The notes beneath the pieces were generated by a model, which saw nothing but the letters and a program-made list of their open reading frames with translations, did not search any database and was not told where the DNA came from. This document shows positions 58,625 through 64,000 of a stretch of DNA of 64,000 bases, one piece after another. The stretch is taken from the NCBI GenBank assembly GCA_008729055.1, contig SDUX01000008.1, forward strand, positions 4,737,756 through 4,801,755, read 5' to 3'. Origin of the DNA: Pyropia haitanensis. Lineage: Eukaryota; Rhodophyta; Bangiophyceae; Bangiales; Bangiaceae. Made by a program: the position numbers and the translations under genes. Within the stretch, counting starts at the first letter, position 1, and each line of letters begins with the position of its first letter.

Positions 58625-60091
58625 GATGAAGAAGAAGGGGTAGTGGGGGGGTGAGGGAAGGGGAAGGGGTGGAAGGGGAAGGAGGGACGGCGCCAAGGCG
58701 GGGGGGGGGGAGGCGAGAGGGCGGGGACAGTGGAACGGGCCCACCGCGATGCCGCCCGGTATGGGGCGGTTGGTGGGGTGTGCCGGGACACTGGCCGACG
58801 AGGAACAAACCAGGTGCGGGGAGTAGCACAATCGGGGACGGCGAGGCAGTTCCCGGGGAGGGACGAAAACGACGGTGATCGCAGCAGGCGTGGGGTGGCG
58901 GTGGCCAGGCGGGACTCTTGGTCCGACGGCGGTGTGCGGTCGGGACCGCCGCCGTCGTCGCCGTGCAAAGCAGCAGCGTCGAGGCGGCTGGAGGCCAAGG
59001 AGAGCCATGCATTCTCACGGGGACCACCGGCGGCCGCCACCAGTCTCGACCGTGGGCCAATCACAACTGCCATAGCGCGACGAAGGTGGATGGACGGCCC
59101 ACCGCGGCTGATGTGAGGCTATTCCGATTCAGATTTTACGGAACAGTACATTCAGACGTACAGGGCGGCCCGAAAAGACGAGCATAGAACAAGCGAGAGC
59201 CAAAGGGGGGGCCACTATAATCTAGACAATATGATTGGCGATCTCTTCCTTTCCCGCGATTCGGCAAGAGGCCATTGACAGAAAATCTCCCGTGTCCTTC
59301 GACGCTGACACAAGCTTGCTCCCTGACCTCCACCCACCAAGGTATGAAAATTAGGATCCCCATCGACGGTTCGCGTCGTCGTTGGTGGGAGCGCACCCCC
59401 CCGCACGACGTCTGGTTTTAGTGAAGCACGAGGCACTCCTGACGGCTGCATAGGTTCTCCGTCGCGTGGGCGGTGTTCGGTTCTCTGCAGGGACTTCGTC
59501 GGAGTCGTGGACACAGACGATGCGCGACTTGAGGTCTGGGGGATAGAAATATAAGAGTCGAACCAAGAACAGGACTGGTCTGCTACGCGCTTGTTCTTTG
59601 CAACGGAAATCCACGCGGGGCGTCTCTCCGCACAGCCTCACGCTCCAGTCCACGGGCGGATCTTCATCCCGTGTCAAGCTACTATCACACACCGCCACAA
59701 CACCACACCAGTGTACTGCTGCAGGAGGGGAAGTGGCCATGGTGAGGACACTCTGGCCCGACGCGTCCGGTAACTGGACACGAAGGACAAAAAAAAATAG
59801 AGGACTGGGGGCCACCTCCACAAAAGACAGGCACCCCGACCAGCAGCAGCCGTCGCCATAGATGACCAGTCCGGCAGGCTGAATAATGTAGGCATGACGA
59901 CGCGCCATCCTCACAGCCCCACTGGGCAGAGGCGCGCGCCGTCCGTTGAGGAGGTCCCACGCGGCCACTGGCTCGCGGTGCCACACCCGACGGCCAGCCC
60001 TCCGTACGACTCCCCCGACGCCTGCCCTCGGCATTGCCCATGTCTGCTCCTAGCACCCCATTTCCCCCCTCCCGCCCCGCACCACCCCACC
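58625..60091. other. Intergenic region, COX5B upstream and coiled-coil gene 3' flank
   Basis: Contains a CCAAT box (59057) about 430 bases before the COX5B start and lower-GC DNA at 59100-59950. A minus-strand open frame at 59351-60034 (possible ATG at 59906-59908) has balanced composition but reads through the T tract at 59789-59798, which is better explained as 3' flank of the coiled-coil gene. Confidence 0.55.
59057..59063 (+). promoter_or_regulatory. CCAAT box upstream of COX5B
   Basis: GGGCCAATCACA, about 430 bases before the COX5B ATG, in inverted orientation relative to the gene. Confidence 0.4.
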
Positions 60092-61467
60092 TTACACCTT
60101 CAGCTCAATCAGACGCAACTCCTCCTCCGCAACGCTCAGGTCCTCTTCAACCAGCTCAATCTTGCGCTCCAGGTACGGGATCAGCGCTTTGATGTCGGTC
60201 GGCTCGTCTTTGGGCAGCGGCGGCCCGCGGGGCGATGGCGTCGTCGCGGACGCCGCCGCGGCGGCGGCGGCGGCCGCCGCGGCCGCATCCGCTTCTGCTT
60301 GCTTCTTCGCCCGCTCCGCCGCCGCCTTCTCCTCCTCCTTACGCTTGGCCGCCTCAGCCACCGCCCGCGCCTTTTCCTCCTCCGCCGCGGCAGAACCCCA
60401 CTTGGCCGCAATCGACGCGACGCTGCCACCAACCACCACCTTCTCCTTGGGTCCATCCACGCTGCTGCTGCCAATGCGGTGCAGGTCCCCCTGGCGACCC
60501 TTGATGCTCACATCCCCCGCCACCGACGCGGCATTTTCCTTACGCAGCTGCACCTTCTTGGCATTCTTGGCCCAGGACGGCAGCTCCACATCGTCTTCGG
60601 CTAGTAGCTCTGCGGGGCCCGACGGCTTGCGCGCGAGCGCGGCAGCGGCGGCCGCGCCAGGGGTACCGGGCGCCAGCCGTGCCGTGTCTATCTTGTTAAA
60701 CGCCTGCCGCGCGCCGGCCACGTCGCCGCGGGCATTCACAACCTCGGTCTTGGGCACATCGGCACGCACAAGAGCTCCGCTGGCCCAACGGGAAGCGAGC
60801 GAGCCCACCTTGTCGCTGCCGGACGTGACGTCGGGGGCCTCGGTAGATCGCCGCCGGTGCACCACGCCCTTGTCGTCATTTTCGGCAAGGGCGTTGAGGT
60901 AGCGGGAGCGCGCGTCAGCCAGGGACGCCACGTTCGACCCGTCCGTGCCACCACCACCACCGCCGCCACCAGCCGTGAGCAGCCCAATGCGCTTGCGGAT
61001 GGTCCCCAGGTCCGCCTCTTTGCGAGCCAACTTGGCCCGCAGCCGCGCCACTGTCACATCCTAAGTACGTCAGAGAACGAGGAGGAGGGGAATCCAGGGC
61101 GACACCGACGATATGCACGCGACAGCAGAAGACACGCACCAGAACACCAAACACAAAGAGGAGCACCACGAGAGTATACTAGGCAATTAGTACCATAGAC
61201 CCCGAGAACAAACTTGAGAAACTGCACCCTCGTGGACGTCCCGCTGCGCCCATTGCATCAGCCTCTCTCCACCCCCTCCGCCAAGTCGCCAGCCCGCCGG
61301 CCCAAAAAAAAAAGAGGCGCCTCACCCGCCAGTCTCGCATCGATTCTCCTCCGCGTGAGCGACCTCACCTCCCCCACCAAAACCAGCTTCGCGTCTCCGG
61401 GCGAGGGCAAAGCAATGCTCGCACCCAAGGCGTCCCGCCACCAACGAACCTCTGCGCTGCCCACCAT
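60092..61467 (-). CDS. Coiled-coil protein of unknown function, two exons
   Basis: Proposed model: exon 1 61369-61467 (ATG 61465-61467, 33 codons, MVGSAEVRWWRDALGASIAL...LVLVGE), intron 61061-61368 (308 bases, GTGAGG...TTAG), exon 2 60092-61060. The join is in phase 0 and gives about 355 residues. Exon 2 starts DVTVARLRAKLARKEADLGT and includes two related segments, SLASRWASGALVRADVP and SVASIAAKWGSAAAEEE, a Lys/Glu-rich helix (EAAKRKEEEKAAAERAKKQA), an Ala run, and a C-terminal coil DIKALIPYLERKIELVEEDL followed by SVAEEELRLIELKV. Charged, heptad-like spacing suggests coiled coils at both ends. I do not recognise the family. The frame in exon 2 is certain (balanced composition, high charge); exon 1 is inferred from good splice sites and matching intron size. 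T-rich sequence follows near 59789. Confidence 0.65.
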
Positions 61468-63792
61468 GGCGGCCGACGCCGCCGGTGCGCCCGCCCCCCC
61501 GCCCAGCCCGCGCTCCGCAACCGTTGCCGGAGCCACCCGCCCCCCAAGCGCGTCCGTGTCACGAGAGTGACCCCAGCCCACCCAACCAGTCACGCCCTTG
61601 ACGGCGCCCCCGCCCAAGAAGGACCCAACCTCACGTTACGGGGACAGACACCCGCGGCGCAAGCTCCGCCCGTGTGCCGCTCGCGCGGCGTCAGGGCCGC
61701 AGGACCACGCCGAGGCTAGAGAGGCCGGGGAGGGGAAGGGGTGGGCAAGCCCAGTCACACACAGGCAGGCACACGCCCGCCCGCGCCGGCAGCGGGGGAT
61801 AGTGATGGAGAGGGGTAAGATGACGGTTGAAGAGAATAAAAAAAAAAGAGAAAGAGGTGGGCAGGAGAGGGGGAAGGCCAACGAGAGGGTGCCGCAGCGG
61901 CGGGGCAAACAGCCCACCGCACGAAACAAGCCGAAAATACAACAGACAAGTGGAAAGGGGAAGAAAATAGTGGACCACAGCAGGAGGGGCGCGACCGTGA
62001 GAGCAAGGTGCAGCCACCAAGCCGTGACGCAAGAGAGTGAGCAGCCGCTGCGCCGCGCCCCCGTCTGCCTCGACGAGACCGGCACGCCGGCCATGCGCTG
62101 CTTGCCAATGTGCATGGCGTGCGACACGTGGCGCGGGGGCAATAACGCCCCACGCACGTGTCTGTGAGGGGGGGGTGAGAGCACCCTCCCACGTGTCCCA
62201 AGGGTTGATACCGGCCCCCCCCCTGCAACCCCGCCCACTGCGCCTGTTGATGGAGGTGCTCGCAGCTGCGACCCCCCGACTGGGCCCTTTCCACCCCGCT
62301 GCGCCGCCTGTGTCAGCTGTGCATCCAGGCGGGGCCCGGCATATTTTCGGGCCAGCCCACACCCGTTCGTTCAGGAAGACGCATGAGCAAGAAGCTTACA
62401 GCCGTGTCATTGATCGCCTGTTCATTGGTCGCTGCGCAGCGACCATGCGAGGCGTGGTCCGCATTCGCTTTCAGGGACACATCCCGGCCGGCACTGTGAC
62501 GGCACCGCGGACCAGCGCAGCACACAGTGGGTTCATCTCCCCTCACCATCTGCCATGGAGACCGCCACCCCCCCGCAAGAGGTCGCTGGGAGGGAGTCCC
62601 GAGTCGAAGCAGTCCTCTCCCCGGTGAACTAGAGATTGTTAAGGATAATTCACACAGGATAGCCACGATTGGGGCTACAGCACCTGACCTGCAAACACAA
62701 CTCCCAACTCCCTCGTGCCGCACAGCCGGCGCCGAGGGTGTCGCGTCACAGCACCCCTCATCTTCAGCCCCGCCCGTACGCCGGGTGAGAGCTCACCTCA
62801 CCGTTGCCGTTGTCGTCGCCGTCGCCGTCGCCGTCGCCGTCCGTATCGCTATCGCTATCGCCCTTGTCGCGGCGCTTTAGTGGTGGCGGTGGCCACGGCG
62901 GGTCGGTGTCAACGGCAGCGGTGCAGCGGCGGCGGGCGCAGCGCGCTGCGACCGGCTGGCGCGGCGAGCGCGGCGGGCGTGGTGGTGGCGGCGGCGGCGG
63001 CGCCGGTGGTGGTGGCAGCAGCGGGCGCGACGGACGTGGCGGCAGCTGTGGTCTCCCATGCACAGCCACGGCCCCGCCGGCTGCCGGATGAGCGTCTCCT
63101 CCGCGGCCACCCGCTCCCCGGCAGCGGCGGTGACGCGCACCCCAGTGTGAAAGGCACATTGCTGAGATGGCTGCCCGCACCCTGAGGCCCAGGTCGACGA
63201 CACCGTCCCCAGCACCTCATTGGCTGGCTGGTCCGTCTGTACCACCTTTCCTCTTCTGCCAGCACGTCCTTCAGTCTCTGTCAGTGCATGTGCTTCGCCG
63301 TGGGGGAAGGCTGGCTGGCGCCAAACGCCGCCGGTGCCTCGCGCGCCCCCATAGCACCTGCCAACTCAAGCAGCAGCGGCGGCAACCGCAGACCCCATCA
63401 CCGTGCCTCACCCATCCTACCGACACGCGGGCGTCCACGTCAATTGTGGCGGTGGCGGCAGTCGACAAGCGCCTCAGCCGTGGCCCCGAGAGAGAGGTGA
63501 GCGGCGGACGGCGGAACATCTACCGATGCGGACGCGGACCGCAGGACCAGACGCGGCGGGAGTGCACAGTATCTACAGTTAAGTACTGGAAACCACGCAA
63601 ACTGCTGACTCAAGTACGTCTTTCGCGCCAAAATTGGGATGCAGGCCATCAATCATCAGGCGCTGCTCGTGGCAAGCAACTCGCGCCGAAGTGGTCGGGC
63701 TCCTGACGCGACGTTGGGCCCTCCGGTGTCCGCGTCGTGACCGCACCCGGCGGTGCCCGCTCCGCTTCCCTCCTCCGTTGCCACTTCGTACC
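61468..63792. other. Intergenic region with unassigned exons possible
   Basis: Holds an A10 tract at 61838-61848, CCAAT boxes at 62424 and 63219 (both inverted), and on the minus strand a short acidic stretch (GDSDSDTDGDGDGDGDDNGN) ending at a GTGAG donor-like site near 62800, which may be an exon end. Other open frames are short and overlapping. No gene can be assembled. Confidence 0.5.
63219..63223 (-). promoter_or_regulatory. CCAAT box upstream of the last gene
   Basis: Inverted CCAAT (CTCATTGGCTGG) about 570 bases before the ATG at 63793. Association with that gene is tentative. Confidence 0.3.
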
Positions 63793-64000
63793 ATGCCACC
63801 TCGCAAGCGGCATGCGGTTGCCCCCGATGCCAGTGGGGATCCCGGCCAATGCGCGGCGATAGCCCGCCCGACCATGGATGGCGCCAGCGGCGGCACCAAG
63901 TCCCAGGAGCAGACGCGGCGGGAGCAGAATGAGGACCGCGCCAAGTCCAACGCCGTCACCGTTAGTCTGCGGGCGCACCTCAATGAGATCATGGCCAGTC
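63793..64000 (+). CDS. Start of an unknown gene, 3' end outside window
   Basis: ATG 63793 opens a frame that runs without stop to the window end (69 codons). It begins MPPRKRHAVAPDASGDPGQC and continues with a charged stretch (KSQEQTRREQNEDRAKSNAV) and SLRAHLNEIMAS. The basic start could be a nuclear signal. The context of the ATG (TACCATGCC) and the balanced, charged composition suggest real coding sequence. No domain can be named from this fragment. Confidence 0.45.
   Translation, partial: MPPRKRHAVAPDASGDPGQCAAIARPTMDGASGGTKSQEQTRREQNEDRAKSNAVTVSLRAHLNEIMAS

Noticed and set aside
59351..60034. Minus-strand frame of 227 codons
   Set aside because: Balanced composition, but it reads through the T tract in the presumed 3' flank of the coiled-coil gene and has no recognisable domain.
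61636..62362. Minus-strand frame with apparent membrane helices
   Set aside because: The hydrophobic stretch comes from translating a T-rich tract (61829-61852); composition elsewhere is not protein-like.

Overview
The window is nuclear DNA of a very GC-rich eukaryote with a plastid. Genes run on both strands, are widely spaced and mostly lack introns, and coding stretches use almost only G/C in third codon positions. Proteins carry plastid or mitochondrial leaders and long Ala/Gly/Pro runs. A plastid-type pyruvate dehydrogenase E2, a plant-type threonine synthase, a mitochondrial L22, COX5B, an oxoglutarate carrier and nuclear chromatin proteins together point to a photosynthetic eukaryote. 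A compact-gene red alga of the Porphyra/Pyropia kind is my best guess, from general knowledge and not proven here. Layout: 1-1184 end of an ankyrin-repeat gene (+); 1185-5176 extreme GC low-complexity DNA with no convincing gene; 5177-6325 degenerate acyl-CoA-synthetase-like protein (+); 6699-13160 giant Reb1/TTF-I-like Myb protein (-); 15083-17469 plastid-type protein with five 'MP..GR.DL..GG' repeats (+, broken into several frames); 18194-20395 plastid E2 (+) facing IMP dehydrogenase 20984-22567 (-); 25507-34253 a huge BET protein with two bromodomains and a NET domain (+); 36725-37610 ZNHIT1/SWC6 (-); 38669-39931 mitochondrial 2-oxoglutarate/malate carrier (+); 42242-43204 DUF4239-like membrane protein (+); 46776-48413 and 49059-50696 two threonine synthase genes forming a 1,924-bp tail-to-tail inverted repeat; 51840-53102 unknown membrane protein (-); 53793-55376 Utp12-domain protein without WD40 repeats (+); 55510-56666 mitochondrial L22 (-); 57732-58624 COX5B with one recognisable intron (-); 60092-61467 coiled-coil protein with one intron (-); 63793-64000 start of a gene leaving the window (+). 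Three cross-cutting patterns stand out. First, several otherwise clear genes change reading frame exactly at long G or C runs (BET, ZNHIT1, DUF4239, L22, COX5B, and the repeat protein), which suggests homopolymer length errors or slippage in the assembly rather than many introns. Second, T-rich tracts on the coding strand lie about 15-300 bases past many stop codons. Third, CCAAT boxes lie a few hundred bases before many starts. Functionally the genes are housekeeping: central carbon and amino acid metabolism, organelle function, ribosome biogenesis and chromatin. No tRNA, rRNA, CRISPR, prophage or intact transposon was recognised.
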